Positions 22,026-35,500 are shown, numbered from the stretch's first letter. The stretch is DNA of 64,000 nt from Rhytidiadelphus loreus (GCA_947034895.1 OX344763.1:32301025-32365024), one strand, 5' to 3'. Program-made: numbers and translations. The notes: generated by a model from the sequence alone, not told the origin.

Positions 22026-24117
22026 AACTATTCAAACCAAACACCCGTTATACAACGAGTTTTGGCACGTGGTGATGCTCAAAACCTTTTGGCAAAGTCT
22101 AGCTTTGCCGCTTTAAAGTTTTAAGTTCACAGACTATTCTCAATTCACACAAATGGTTGGTTAGTATCCAAAAGAACAATAAAATCAACTAGAGTTTGGG
22201 AACTACTCCCACAACTCCCAAAATGTCAAAGTTTTGGGGCTTGAAGCCTCCAAATTCAAGAAATGAGTGAGTTAACACAAACAACACTAGAGTTAGGGGA
22301 TTTCCTCCACCTATACTCTTGAAAAGCAAAGTTTTGAGGCTTGAAGCCTCCAAATTCAAACAAGAAAAGAAAACAAAGCTTTGAAGGGGCCCTCCGGACC
22401 TTCAAAGTACAAGAGAATAGAAGAAAATAGAAGAAAATAGCCACAATTTGGCTTAAAAAGTGCTCCGACAAGTGTCGGTAGCACGACAAGAGCAACAACA
22501 AGAATGAAACAAAGAATGAGGGCCACGAACAACCTCGAGGAAGGGCCTTATATACTTGCTCCCGGCCCCCCCCGGTAAGTTGTTCGTAAAATTATCTTTA
22601 CTTTCAATCTAGATATTTTGCTAAACTACCTAAACGTATTTTCAAAATAATCTTTGTTTAATGGGAAGGAAGGTTCTCAAGCGAGTTCCTTCTAGGCCCT
22701 AAATGGCCTTAGAATCTTTTCCCAAATCAAATATTTGATTTTCCCAAAGATATTTTGAAAACCTACCTAATTAACCAAGATATTTTGTGTTTTAATCTAG
22801 GGTTAGTTCTAAATTGTCTTTCTTTAGTCCAAAAGATGGCTTCTTACGCAAGACAAGTATCTTGGGCAAATCCAATCTTCGATTTTACAAGAGATATTTG
22901 CAAAATCAACCCAGATTAATCAAAAATTACCTTTTAAAAGTCAAACTAAGGGCTGACCCTCTCTATCTTTTGAGGGACAACTCGAAACTGAAAACAAACT
23001 GCGCCATCGCGTTCAGAAGACCCCAATTAGCCTAAGGGACCCCTTACCCCTACCTCTCCAGTCGTTTTAGAGCGCAAATTTGAGTCACGGTAACTCAAAA
23101 CAAAAGTTAAAAAGCTAACTTTTGGAGTTTGCGTTTTTTGATGAAACTGTCGGTCCTGGATGGTTTAGAATATTCGTGGGAGTAAGAATTGACCCTTGAA
23201 ACGCTCCGTTCGGACACCGCTAGCTCCTGGTTCGCCGGTCAACCCGCCGCCAAGTTGTAAATTCTTGTAAAATTTGCTGTCGGTTCTAATTCTGGTAGTT
23301 GGGAATGTCGGAATGTCTTCAAACTTGACAGGGCTCTTTATTGGCACACAAAACACTATCCTAATTTTTAGTGAGATTTTACTGCAACATTGGTAATTTC
23401 TAGGAATTTACGAATGCAGTTTTAAGCGGTTGACTTCCCATGGAGTCATCGTGGAGTTTTGTAAAATCCCGAAACTTTTGGGCAATCTTCTATAAGATGT
23501 CCATCAACTAAGGGCAAAACCAAATCTCCAATAAGAATGCTATTTTTAGCAATTCTTTAATAATTTCCACCCGGGGGGGAAATTATTCTTGATACCGGGG
23601 GAATCTTGGATGATCGGGCTTCTATTTGACCTCCTGGCATGCTTTGACCTAGAAAAGCACCTCTCTGTATGTTCCAATCATCATTTCCTCCATCTTGGTC
23701 TGTGAATGACTGTATTTCTCAAAATTACCTACAAACAATAAATCTAACTCTTTCGAGTTGGATTTGGACTGACTCTGACTAGACTCTAACTTTTAACCAG
23801 TTTGTTACATGTATACTTATAGTTGTTGTATTACATGAATAAGGCACTAGGACTGGTTAACTCTCAAATTCTCACATCGCTCGGAATTACTAACTTAACT
23901 ACTTATTTATACTAATAAGACCTAAAATGAGTGAAAATGTAACGTCTTACGTGTTTCACGCATTTAAGGCCATGACACACCTCTTTGGTAGGGACTTCTA
24001 CCAAAACCCACAATAATTGTATTTTTATATGTTTTTTCTTATTTTTCACTCAAAAATTAACTAAAAATCGCGAAAAATAAGTTCAGAGTTCCAAGTGCTA
24101 ACTTGAGGGCTCACAAC
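22026..24117 (-). other. possible LTR-like / non-coding transposon region (minus orientation)
   Basis: On the minus strand a TATA-like AGTATATAAGG (about 22548) precedes a gene-free leader. That leader contains twice-repeated GGCTTGAAGCCTCCAAATTC words near 22240 and 22340. The minus-strand edge would be TGTTGTGAGCC at about 24117. No gag, pol or integrase frame and no second LTR were recognised, so this stays a weak call. Confidence 0.25.
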
Positions 24118-24699
24118 AGGCTCCTAGAGAACTACCCATTATAGTCTTAAATCAACCCATGACAAACTTTTTCCAATAAATGGGGTTAGAATTGCATTTG
24201 ATTAATTTGTGGCCATAATCAAAGCCTTGGGAAATGGTCATGAAGTTATTGGTAACTGTCTTAGGACACTTACCCATTTTCAGTGTAAACTGGTAGTAAA
24301 AAGTTATTTTGTAATTCTTTCATGCACTAAGAAAACTGTGTTTTTTTGGATGTCAAACCCAAAACGTAGCATGTCTTTGGCTAGACATACTATGTCCACA
24401 TGAACATTGAGATGTTTACTAGACAGATGCAATGAAAGTGTACGTTTATGTGGATGTTGTAGAAAATAGAGGAAAATTATGGTCATAGCATTAGGTGCTA
24501 GCAAAAACAACTATGCCGTTAAAGACATGACTGCAGACATAATGATGTTTCAAAGATTGTCCGAGGAAACAATCATTGCCACGTCAGCATCCCTAGTTCA
24601 TTTTAACCGTGGATAAATTAGTAGAAATTACTGTAGTCTAGAAGAAAATAACTGCCCAAGGTGAAAAAAAAAGATGATGGACAGGTAGTTTGGAAAAGA

Positions 24700-24835
24700 A
24701 AAGCTAATGTGGCATGTGACGTGGTATATGACATGAAAATTCAATGACGTGGACATGAAAAATGTTGACATGGCATCTGACGTGGAAATTCAGTGACATG
24801 GACATAAAAAATGCTGACGTGGCATCTGACGTGAC
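24700..24835. repeat. tandem GACGTGG/GACATGG repeat
   Basis: About two to three imperfect units of roughly 57 bp carry the words GTGGCATCTGACGTGG, AATTCAGTGACATGG and AAAAATGCTGACGTGG. Just to the right (25020-25085) is a simple ATACACAATAC-type repeat. No gene is associated. Confidence 0.6.
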
Positions 24836-26007
24836 ATTGTTTGAGAAGATTAATGTTGTTTTGAGTAACATCAACTTAGACGTCAACAAAAAATTTGATA
24901 TTGTTTTTGGCGACATCTATTCAAAATTTCAAATGTCTTTTGACACATTTTCTCAGCTTTGACATTGAAACATTTTGCAACATCAACTTTGACATACACC
25001 ATAAAAAATAGCCCATACAAAATACAAAGTACATTGTACAAAATACACAATACATTATACACAATACGCTATACACAATATTTGGTATTTATGTCACATG
25101 ACTTAAAAGCCAATTATTGTGTGTAAATAGACATGAAAAGACATACTATTTATACAAGTAGGGCTATAGGAGGCATGACAAACTATATGGGATATGTAAT
25201 TTTTCAAAATTATACAAAGTTGTCAAATTTGACATCTTAGTTGATATTGCAAAAAACATCTAGACATCTCAATTGATGTCTCAGTTGATGTCAAAAAAAA
25301 CACTGTTAAACTTTTTGAATGGTGTCTAGGTGTGCTGATGTGGCATGCCATCTCATCTTTGCTGGATGCTATATTTTTTGATATTTTTCGAATTTTAGTC
25401 TATTTAAGTGAAGTGAAGTTTACCAAGTTTAGTTTACACTATGATTTATTTTTTATTATCATGGAGTTGGGATGCACCCAAGCCAAATGAAAATAAAAAA
25501 TAAGAAGTAAATCAAATGCCACATCACTTGGCACTTTTTAAATTTTTTTAAATTTAAAAAAAAAACTTGTCTAATGGCTGACCTAGTGACCTTCCCCTGC
25601 ATTTTATATTTGGTCAGGGTTTTACCTCAATCCATAGTAACTTTCTCTAATTTAACCAAAGTTAAACCAAAAGCTCTTGCCAACGTGGCATTTCTGTGTT
25701 TTCTTGGACGTTGTACAAAACACAACTATATTTTTCTTGATGTCTTTTAGAACATTACCGTTGCACAAGACATCAATTTGTTCCACCTATGACATGCAAA
25801 CATTTTTTGAAACATCGAACTCAATTCTACCTCCTATGGCTACAATCCCATCTTTGTGCTCTTGTTTTGAAAAACATCTTTGTTTGTTGCTAACGTTCAA
25901 AAAAATGCGGGTTTCTTATAGTGAACCTTCCCTGTTCAGATGATGTCACATACACATTACACCCAACATCCACAATCATTACTTTTGTCACCCAATGAAT
26001 GTTTTCA
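24836..26007. other. AT-rich gene-free DNA
   Basis: No supported gene. It includes the ACACAATAC simple repeat at 25020-25085 and, at about 25905-25921, GCGGGTTTCTTATAGTG, which resembles the right-hand end of a CACTA element without an identified partner. Confidence 0.35.
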
Positions 26008-26200
26008 CACTACTAGAAAATCAACGACCGAATCAACAAAAAAAGAACAAAAAACCGCTGTAATTGGTGACTGTCTGTAGTTGATTCGGTCGCGTTGTCT
26101 TGGACAATGCGAAACAAAAAACTGCTTCATTTCTGTTGACTTGGACAGTAATTAACACTGAAGTGTTCATTCGAGGATGTTGATTCGGCACTTCCATGAA
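26008..26200. mobile_element. CACTA (En/Spm)-like terminus with subterminal repeats
   Basis: CACTACTAGAAAA at 26008 is a typical CACTA terminal sequence. Within the next 180 bp the 12-13-bp word GACCGAATCAAC occurs once direct (26025) and then inverted as GTTGATTCGGTC (about 26082) and GTTGATTCGGCA (about 26177). This is the arrangement of transposase-binding subterminal repeats. A matching right end (…TAGTG) was not found before 64000, so the element, if complete, extends past the window. The minus-strand genes to the right would be transcribed toward this end. Confidence 0.5.
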
Positions 26201-26742
26201 GGCAGTTAGTTCTCTTCGTGGAAGTCACTGTTACATGCTTCGTAAGCCAAACAATAAATTCAATTTCAATTGGAAAATACCAACAACATTCAAATTAAAA
26301 GTACACAAGTGCAAGCAGTTTCTGACTACTATGAAATAATGTGGCAAAAAATTCATGAAGATGAAATCCAGTGTAGCAGTGTCACACTTTATTTCAATGT
26401 ATTCCCATTGTTGTTTATGCACATGCGCTTCTAGTTTTACTTAAAAATATGAAGTCAATGCCTTTATGTTAATGGCAAATCTCATAATCCTTCATTTCAT
26501 TTCTTGAGCTTCGAAATTCATGAACTCTTTCTACCCAATTCCTGTGCTATTCTAATAATTCTGTCATTTGCTGCACATCTTCATTTTGAAGTTGCATAAT
26601 CAATGACTCAGAGCATAACAATGAAAAAGGAACCTCTGATCTCCTGCAAATATAGAGCATACAAAATCAGTCCACATTATTTTTTTAGGGTTACAAAATA
26701 ACTGTGCTTGTTACCCTTCACATCAAACATCCACAAACTTAC

Positions 26743-27712
26743 CTTCTCTATCAATGTCATTGCATTTCTACGAAGAATACATGATACGGAAAACAAAGTC
26801 ATTCCACTCACTGTGAAGTGTATGCCACCTCCCTTTTTCAAATTCCTGCTGCGTTGAAGTTGCTGCGTAACTAGGATAACAACTTCATCTTCTTACTCTC
26901 TGCACAACAACATAAAGCTCAAATTCATATCCAACTACGTGTACAAAAACAACTGCCCATCCATACTTGACAGAGGAAACTGAAAGTGGAATCCATATCC
27001 AATTCTGAGCATAAAGCAGTTCTCTAATTAAAATAATTGATTTCGCACGGACACTTCCTACATGTACCTCTAAAACAAATAAACTCTGAAAGAAATACAA
27101 TTGGAATAATTTCATTTTCTTTATAATTTTCTCTGTCCAGAACGTGACTTCTCTTAAACAACGCAGCGTGCGCTACGCAACAATTATTCCTCTGCTAATT
27201 ATGTCTGTAGATTTAACAATCCTTCCTCCGAGTTGCATATATATTAAAAAATTGACAAATTGGGTTTTGCCAATTACAGTACAGTATTGCCTTCCATAAT
27301 AAAAATAATTACCTACTCTTGTCCATTGACATTACTCACAGTATTACCTTAGAAATGGATGACACAGACCAAAATTGCTTTGCCTTCATCTCTCACTACC
27401 AATGGTGCTTGTCAATACCTCATAATTAATTTTCTTCCACTACTATCATGCACCTTCTGAAGATTTCATTTCAATTTCCACCTCATCCACCTTACAAAGG
27501 GTTAGAAAGAATGTTATTTGCCACTTCTCATAGCTTCAGAAAATAAATGCCAACTCACATCTCCCGAAGTGCACTTTCCACTGCAGCAAATTCAGTTCAT
27601 TGTTGTTCAATACATTAAACTACCACGTACAATGCATGAAGTGAAAGACAGTCTTACCGTAAATTTGTAACACTGCTATTCATCAACTTCTTTTGAATGT
27701 ACTCTACAATCC
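26743..27712 (-). CDS. chain of short candidate exons, unrecognised gene
   Basis: Six frame-open segments lie between consensus splice sites on the minus strand: 27712-27658, 27580-27559, 27490-27454, 27407-27349, 27085-26897 and 26862-26743. Phases match between neighbours for the first four and between the last two. The fourth ends in TAA just before a GTAATA donor, so either the gene stops there or that exon is not used. The fifth and sixth encode hydrophobic segments (ELLYAQNWIWIPLSV, VVFVHVVGYEFELYVVVQR, FTVSGMTLFSVSCIL) suggestive of a membrane protein. I recognise no family. This could be part of the CACTA-like element or of a resident gene. Confidence 0.35.
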
Positions 27713-29125
27713 CTGCAATTGAATGCATCCTCCGCTTTCATTGCACAACTTCTTCAAAACTTACATATGACGTTCAAAATCAAATTCCATACATCAACAT
27801 ACATTACAGAACTCATTGCTTCTCAATTGCATATAATGAAATTATCTTCATCAATTCTTTGAATTACTTCACTTCATGCATTTCAAAACCATAAAATATC
27901 TAATAAATATTATTCAGTGCTACACGAACTTTTCATATATACCAAAAAATGAAATTGAATGTACCTGTTCCGGAAGTTCAGCTCCCTTCACTTCGCTCAC
28001 ATTCCTCCACATTTCGGCAGAAGCTGAAAATCACTACCTGTTAAATAGTAACTTCTTTGACTAACATGCATTTCAGTTTTCCTATTGAACTCCTAAAATG
28101 GTACTGCATTTATGTTTTTTCTATTCTAACATCAGCCCACCCAATAACTATAACATAAGGGACTGACAATTATATTATAGTATGCTCTACACATGCATTA
28201 GAATTTTTATCACCTGTTTCTTTTTCCTGTGAATAGGTTTTCCTATGTACAAAATAATAGAATTTCTCTACTCACTATCTCCCGTTATGCATATTCACAC
28301 ATCTTCGGTGTGTCTTTCATGAAGAAGCCATATTCTTCATACTCTTCTTGTTTTTAAAAGCCTTGCAGTGAGCTTCAACAGAAAACTCAGACATTCAAAG
28401 GAACAGATGTTCCCACTTCAAGTAATTCTACTAATGTCAATCCTCTCATCAAAAGCTTCTCCGCGATATTTCTCTGGCATTCAAGAAATCAATGATACTC
28501 TTCATATTTAAACTTATAATATCAATCTAACTGGACTGCGTAGGGAATCCGCTGTCTCTCCCTTTTTCTTCCTTCGAAGTTAAAGTCCTGCGGTCGTCTA
28601 CATTACTTTGCAATCCGGTTCCTTCCGCAATTTTTTTTTTAAAACAACTACTTCAGTTCAACTATCATCTACCTTTCACAATTCTCCTAGGCAATCCCAT
28701 ATCCGAAAAAGTACCTTGCCATCAGTCTTCTTCAACTACAATTATTTGCTTGACAAAATGCTGTACACGATTCTAACATGTCTAATGCGTTTCAAGACAA
28801 ACCAAAAAAATTGTCCAAATTATGTAACCAGCCTTGGCATTTTTCATTGAGACACATGTTCCAGCAACACTGAATCACAAAAAAGAACTTAACTTCTGAA
28901 GACAAATGCAGACGCTAATTAAAAGTTTTATAATACTTCAAAATTGAAACATATCCAGTATGCCAAAACAAACTTACTCAAAAGTTTCCTCGTCTCACTT
29001 CTTAGCAAAAAATGAGTTCAAGTCATTTCGCACTCGTTGCTTATTGCACATATGAAGAGCCCATAACGCTTCATTCATTACATTTTTTTCTAACTATATA
29101 CGTAATACGATAACATGTGTTCATT
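27713..29125. other. intron-like or intergenic DNA
   Basis: No reliable exon was found. Composition resembles the intronic DNA around it (AC/AT-rich on the plus strand), consistent with introns or spacer of minus-strand genes. Confidence 0.3.
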
Positions 29126-30830
29126 CTAATTGATTGACGGATAAGAGAAACCTCCGGAATTCACATCGTTCATCTCTTCTTCTAGACTGCTCTCTAAATC
29201 ATCGTCGTCCTCCTGTTCCTGCTCGAGATCAGCCTGAAATAGTCTCTCGAAATCCTCATCTGTTAAAGGGACGTCTGGAATTCCGATTGCGCCCTCATGA
29301 TCGCCATGGCATGCTGGACATTCAACGTGCCTCCGAGGAACGACTTCTCCATTTGACTCTGCGCAGTGCTGCTTTGAATCCATTTGCAGTATCTGAAATT
29401 TCCAAAGTGTTCTGCCTCAAAAAAACAATTGAATCACTAATGCCATCGTCACAATAAAATGAATAGTTACTGGACCTTCTAATTCCAGAAATGAAACATG
29501 CAAATATCGAAAACTACATACGGATATAAGTGCACACAATCATTCTGCCAAGAAGTTCCAAAACTGCAGACAGCGGCATTCAAATGAGAAAAACGACATC
29601 GATTAGATACTTCACTTTCACTATCCAAAGAAAATCACAGCACTACAGAAAGAAAACTTACTGGTAGTGCGTAGAGTTTGGAGTTCCTATATAACCAGTC
29701 CTTCCACTTATTCAAGTCTTCCTTGGACTGCGCGGAATTGAGAAAAGGCCGCCACTTTTACTGTACTAAACTGTATAACAACCACCTTCAAAAACACTCT
29801 ACAAATCGAACAATTGAAAGCACTAGAAACAGTTCAGGACGATCTTCTGCTTCGCTCTGTTCCAAAACCAAGAATGAACAGCTTCTTATAGCAAAACTAT
29901 TCATGAAGCCAAACAACCACTTCCTCTTTAAAAGACAATGAAGACCTTCACATAAACTACCAGATCGACGTCATGTATTTCAGCTATTTCAGTCGTTTCA
30001 ATATCCAAATCATTTTTGTCGAAATATATTCATTAAATACCCGTCTTGTATGCAATCCACATTATAACATACAGAAATCAAATCAAATCTTTAATAATGA
30101 TAGTCAATGCAATATCATTACGATCTTTTTTTGGTACGTGACGTAGATTTCATTTCCATTTCCATTTCATAACGACTTGGTGAGTTGGTGAAGACTTCAC
30201 ATCAATTTCCATTTAAAACATGAATTTTTTTTTGGAAGACCAACATGAAATTAAGAATAGCTTCTTGAATTATTCAACTCAACGTATTCAAAATATCTAC
30301 ATTCAAAACCACAAAGAAAGTGGAACAAACAGGGACCAGACTGATGTCAAATTTAAAATGTTTTTATCGTTGACAATAAACATTTGTGGAAAACCTCATT
30401 ATATAAGTGTATTCTTCCCAAAACTGAATGAAAACTATCTTATTAATCTCATAAATGCGAATTTTAACATCTTTCATCTACAATTATCTGTCGACAGAAA
30501 CATTATAAAATAATTTCTCAACATAGTGAATTCAGCAAAATTATTTAATTAAAAATCCACACAGTGCTATTCATAGTACCTGTGTAAACTGAAACGGTTT
30601 AGGGAGTGTATAGGTAATGCACATGCCCAACATATACGTGAAATAAAAGGCCATGCATGCCATTCTCATTAAATATGATTGTGAAACATGACTCTGCATT
30701 CACTCCATAGATACAGATAAAACAATCTCTCCGAACAGTGCCTCTACATTTCATTGACATTTTCATCAAGATTACATAAATTATTTGACGAACATCAGAA
30801 GAGAAGCTTCCTAAAGGCGGGGATATCAAA
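29126..30830 (-). CDS. 3' exons of a multi-exon minus-strand gene
   Basis: The last exon, 29392-29126 (acceptor TTTCAG, stop TAG), reads ILQMDSKQHCAESNGE, then a CPACHGDHEG zinc-binding-like motif, then a very acidic tail (LEQEQEDDDDLESSLEEE). The exon before it, 29754-29662 (WRPFLNSAQSKEDLNKWKDW... to YALP, GTAAGT donor), joins in the same phase. A third candidate lies at 30830-30638 (SPPLGSFSSDVRQII... to MHGLLFH, GTATAT donor). Upstream exons must lie beyond 30.83 kb. The giant hAT element begins at 31633, so it probably sits in an intron or in the 5' region of this gene. Function is not recognised; a transposon-encoded protein is likely from context. Confidence 0.45.
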
Positions 30831-31624
30831 CTATGATTCAAATAATTTTAAACAACGTGGAATGCAGAATACACGTAAATATGGTAAGAAAAAAAATTGG
30901 TTACCGTTTGGTATTGCATGCTAGTGATGATACTGTATATTCGTAGTTTTTAATCAATCCATATTTCAAAACAAAAAAATAAAAAATAAAAAATAAAAAA
31001 CGAATGGTTCGTTTTTAAAAAATGCTACCAAAAGTGATTCCTAAAACATGATGTTAAAAAATTTACTCTCTTGAAATTCCATTGTTAAATACAAGAGCTT
31101 TCGTTTTTCACATACAAGTATGATTTACCTTCCACTCTCCGACTCCTGTAGAACACTATTGCTTATAGAATTGCCAAAGCAATTCCTGGTCAACATTTTC
31201 AATAACTACGACTCAATTCCACATAATTTTATATGAACAGTTATTGTTATTCACAGAAGATTTGCCTCCATACCTTCTCCGCAATTCTCTTTGAAGAAAG
31301 ATAATGTTTTATTCACATTATTCAAGTGCCATCTGCAAGAGAAATCATCATTTTTGCTCTTCAATTCCTAGTAGACAAACAATGATAGAACAAAACACCA
31401 ATAACTCAAACACTTCAGTAGGCTAAAAAATAGTACTAGTAGCAATACATATTACAGTAAAGAAGTACACATGCACATTTTTTTTCTTCCATATTCGATT
31501 AATTGCTACGTTCAATAATTTCATCACAGGGACGGTAGACTGGCTATATTAACTCCACCACATTTCAACATTTAATGAATAAGGTCAAAGAAATTACAAA
31601 CCTTCACTCATGTCGCCATTATCA

Positions 31625-31632
31625 ATAGCTAC
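31625..31632. repeat. 8-bp target-site duplication, left copy
   Basis: ATAGCTAC directly precedes the terminal CAGGGTTGT and is repeated exactly after the other terminus (53739-53746). It fits the nTnnnnAn consensus of hAT target duplications. Confidence 0.93.
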
Positions 31633-31641
31633 CAGGGTTGT
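31633..31641 (+). repeat. left terminal inverted repeat of hAT element
   Basis: CAGGGTTGT matches exactly the reverse complement of the right end; similarity beyond 9 bp is weak. CAGGG is the usual hAT terminal start. Confidence 0.9.
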
Positions 31642-31675
31642 CTTGTCTGACATATTTTTGGGTTTAGGCATCGTG

Positions 31676-31761
31676 TATGACGTCTGACGTCGCGTGTCGC
31701 GTGTCACGAAGTGTCGAGTTTACTTGACATCGCGTCGCGGAGGGGTAAAAATTTTTACCCC
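31676..31761. other. left subterminal region: TGTCGCG words and a palindrome
   Basis: The words GACGTC, CGTCGCG, TGTCGCG, TGTCACG and GACATCGCGTCGCG are clustered here, and GACATCGCGCG-type words recur at the right end (53668-53725). Such subterminal repeats are where hAT transposases usually bind. They are followed by the perfect 20-bp palindrome GGGGTAAAAATTTTTACCCC (31742-31761). Confidence 0.6.
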
Positions 31762-31819
31762 ATGGTAAATAGATTTTGCCTATGTGGCAGGGCTTCAGAA
31801 CTGACGTGGACAGCCAGCG

Positions 31820-32070
31820 TGGGCGACTGCGGGTGTGGGCGCGTGCAGGTCTGCCTTGGGCGACCTCGGGTGGAAAAATTGAGGCGACTACGGGTGAAGG
31901 GGCAACTGCGGGTCTGGGGCGCTAGGGCGACTTCGGGTGAAGGGGCGACCGCGGCTTCGGGTACTAAGGGTGACCGCGGGTCCGACAGGTAGGGGCGACT
32001 GCGGGTTACAGGGCGACTGCGGGTCGGAGCAGCAGACAGCGACCGCGTGTTCCAGGGCGACCGCAGGTTC
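31820..32070. repeat. motif array A0 (left-terminal, outward reading)
   Basis: About ten irregularly spaced copies of GGGCGAC(T/C)GCGGGT lie on the plus strand; that is, (G)ACCCGC(A/G)GTCGCCC reads toward the left end of the element. No gene start follows it, unlike the internal arrays, so this array may serve the terminus. Confidence 0.85.
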
Positions 32071-32583
32071 AGTTTAGGATTTGAGTTTGGCATATTCAGT
32101 CTTTGAAGTAACACGTCACATAGGTGTTTTATAAGCGCAGAATTAGGTGCTACGTTATATTGGGGTTTACAATTTACAAGTGCAAATAATAGAGCCCATG
32201 AAATGTAAATTGGACAAACTTCTCTAATCCCAAAAATTCACCCAGTATAAGGCCACAATAATAATGTCAACAACGATTATATTAATTAGTCATCGATATT
32301 GCTTTGAGGCGGACTTCAAATGTAGCCATACTTGCATTGCACTTTTATAACCTCGTTGCAGTCATCACCTAACTGCCTACCAATTAGAACTCAACATATA
32401 TTTTAAAACCGGTAATTTGTCCCTCACTCTAATATGCTCATATGCTTGATGAAGCATTACAAAATCCTTACACATCAGGATGAAGGCTCAAAGCTTGAAC
32501 TACAAAGATTTGCTACCTAACATATAAGCTAAAACCTTATAACTATAACTATAACTATAATTATTGTCTACTTCTCTAGTACT
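32071..32583. other. 3' flank of transposase gene
   Basis: Gene-free AT-rich sequence between the terminal array and the transposase stop codon. It presumably holds the 3' UTR and polyadenylation signals. A short CTATAA tandem (32539-32560) is visible. Confidence 0.4.
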
Positions 32584-35500
32584 CTAGTCACCAGGCGTGA
32601 ATGTGGAATCACTCGGCACCTCATCAGCATTAGGGTCTGTATCTTCGTAAGACTCTTCGTTGCTCTTGTTGTCGCCCGAGCTTTCGATTTCATCATCTTC
32701 CCTTGTTACTACTTCGATTTGTACCTCACGCTCTACCTCTGAGTTCAGATTTCGAACTTCTATATCTACACCACTGAACCCTTCAGTTTGCACAAGTCGT
32801 TTCGTGAGCCTCAACGCATCCGTAGTTCCATCCATGTTGGATGCAGGGTGTCGCCCTCCTCTACTTGATTGTCCAACATTCTGGGTGGAACATCCCGCTC
32901 CAATGGTACACCGTTGGACAATTTGAGTGGGTCGTTTAGGATTTCGAGGTCCCCTCTCGTCAACCCTCCTAATACGCCTTTTCTGGCCTCTACTGTTGCG
33001 CCCCTGGATTCCTAATGATGATTCGCCAGGGCCAGACACAGATGAAGGTTGAGTGGGTTGTGGAGCTGAGCCGTGAACCTCTTCATCAATCGTCCGTAGA
33101 GCACCTCCACGCACCGGTGGCCTTGTTGGAAGGGTTGGGATAGACCTCCTCACTGTTGCCACATTTGTAGTCGTCTCTGGATTCAACGGCACATTCCGAC
33201 TTCGATTCATAACATATGCCAATGGCACATCATCATCATCATCTGTAGTAACAGTTGTTCTGAGGGTAGATGCGTTCAATACAACGGGATTTGGTATTCC
33301 CTCGTGTACAACTTCATTGACTTCGATGGCCTCTTCTTCATGTTCGCTTCTCATTGGAACTTGTGCACTGCTTCTTAAATTGCGGGCCATATTTGGAGGC
33401 GAACTAGTTGATATTGGAGATCTAGCTTCTTCCTCTACGGGTGCCATGGGAATAGGTACGCCTTTGTCGTTGTTGTCGGGGGTGCTTTCCCTCCTCAGTG
33501 ATGCATGTGCCGGCGAAATTGCATCCATATTGTACACGACGTTCTGCGGTGGACTGCGTACAGGTGAATTTCCCGGAGAAACATACCCATCGTCACTAAA
33601 ATCAAATGTATTCCCGTATATTGGTCGTGGAGGACTATGTGGCGGCCTAACCATTGCATTCCAAGGATTGTTGCGCAACCGATCCTCTTCATCCCTGCGG
33701 TTCTCGCGTTCTCTCATAAAATCTGGAACAACGTCGTCTTCTTCCCCTGAAGACAAAGGCCCATCACGCTCGTCCTCATCGTCTCCATCTGCAAGCATCT
33801 GGTCGTAAAAAATGGCTGGGTTGTGTCCACGTTTTTGACGTTCAAGTTTGCTGTTCGCGTAGATATACACCAATGTCTCTGCCTTTGTCGTGGCCAAGCG
33901 GTTTCGCACTTTATTGTGCACAAAGGAATACATGCTCCAATTCCTTTCACACGAAGATGCAGAGCACGTCAAACCGAGAATTCGCTTTGCAATTTTTGGA
34001 AGAGCATTGCCCCCCCCACGATTCCACCATTGATGAGGCAATAATTGACATTCAATGATATCGGGAGCCTCATGTAAAGGATCGAATGCACCTGTCTTCT
34101 CTTCAAATTGAGTTAGCTCCTGCATTGCTTCCACCACTGACACGTTCAATGGTACGCTCAGTTTTCGTATGACTCGATTCAAAGCTCCCTTCGCGTAGCC
34201 ATTGTTATGAATAGCCTCCACGTCACTCAAGTATGGATTTAGTAGTGCCCCCGTATAGTGTAGGTCAGTAATCATCAACTTCCAGCGAGCATCAAATTGT
34301 TTCTCATATCGTGTTGCTACCACTGGATCAAGGAAAAATGGAGCATTCTTGAGAGAATAAATGTGCTCCTTCAAGGCTGTCATCATTACTAAAGCTTTCG
34401 GCATTGCCGGGACTTTTCCATCAAAATGACGAAGACAAAGCAGCACGGGCTCTACCATATGGAGGAAATTGTCGCACTGAACCCAGAACTCTTCTGAACG
34501 GATATCTTGCCTTGCAAGTTTGGCCTTGTCCATAATGAAATGTCCATTTCTGCGGTTTTGCAAACTCAACTCGAACGTCATGTATGTCTCATCCAGTGTC
34601 ACATTGTGCACTGCTTGCTTGTAGTCTACCAAACGATCAATCATCAAGAAATTTGTGGCAAAACGTGTTTTGCTTGGAAGTCTCAACACTTTGTTTGGTG
34701 AAAATCTCCGAAACAACGCCAAAGTATGTTGGTATTTCTTGATGAACTTCACAATTGATGAAGCCTTTTTTACCAACTCCTTTACTCTCTGATCCTTTCC
34801 CCAATCTTCTAAGAGTAAGTCCAAAATGTGTGCCGCACAACCCTGCCTATAAATGTGAGGGTACCTTTCTTCCAACCTTGCCATCGCCCCCGTCATGACT
34901 ACAGCATTGTCCGTACACAATTGCACAACGTTGGTAGGCCCAACTTCCTCAATGTATCGTGCCATCGTCTCAGTTGTGTAAGATATATCCTTCTTCTCCC
35001 CAGTACTATCCACTGATCCCAAAAAGACATCCCCGGCGGGACACACCAACATCATATTTAGTAATGGCCGCGAATTAGTATCGGACCAACCATCTGAACA
35101 AATTGTTGCTCCATACTGACTTATTGAAACCCTCGTCCGCTCCGAGACCATGGCTTCAACCGATGCCTTCTTAACATCTATCATTTTCGTGCGAATCGCA
35201 TTATACGGTGGCGGTTGGTACACGAATCCAGCTGCTGCAGTTTGTTTAACAACATTCACGAAGGCCGGGTGACGCACAACATTAAATGAAATGTTCGCCT
35301 CGTAAAAGAAAGAAGCCCACAATCTATCCAACTCTTGTATGCGGCCTGTCTGTAATGATTCATCCATGCTTCTTTGCCGAGAAACAGATGGCATGTTCCT
35401 CCTTCTCTCAAGCGTTGTTCCAGTAGAATCTACTGAATCAGGCGTAGGATTTGGTCTTGCATTTGATTCAAAGGGATTGAGAGACCCTTCTTCTTCGACA

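Noticed and set aside
25905..25921. GCGGGTTTCTTATAGTG as the right end of a complete CACTA element
   Set aside because: No matching CACTATAAGAAA left end or 3-bp duplication was found upstream in the window.
30220..30513. Plus-strand 97-codon ORF
   Set aside because: AT-biased composition, no splice or family support, and the neighbouring exons are on the minus strand.
33317..33808. Plus-strand 163-codon ORF inside the transposase gene
   Set aside because: It lies wholly within the transposase coding region in antisense, is Ser/Gly-rich through mirror codon bias, and has no domain.
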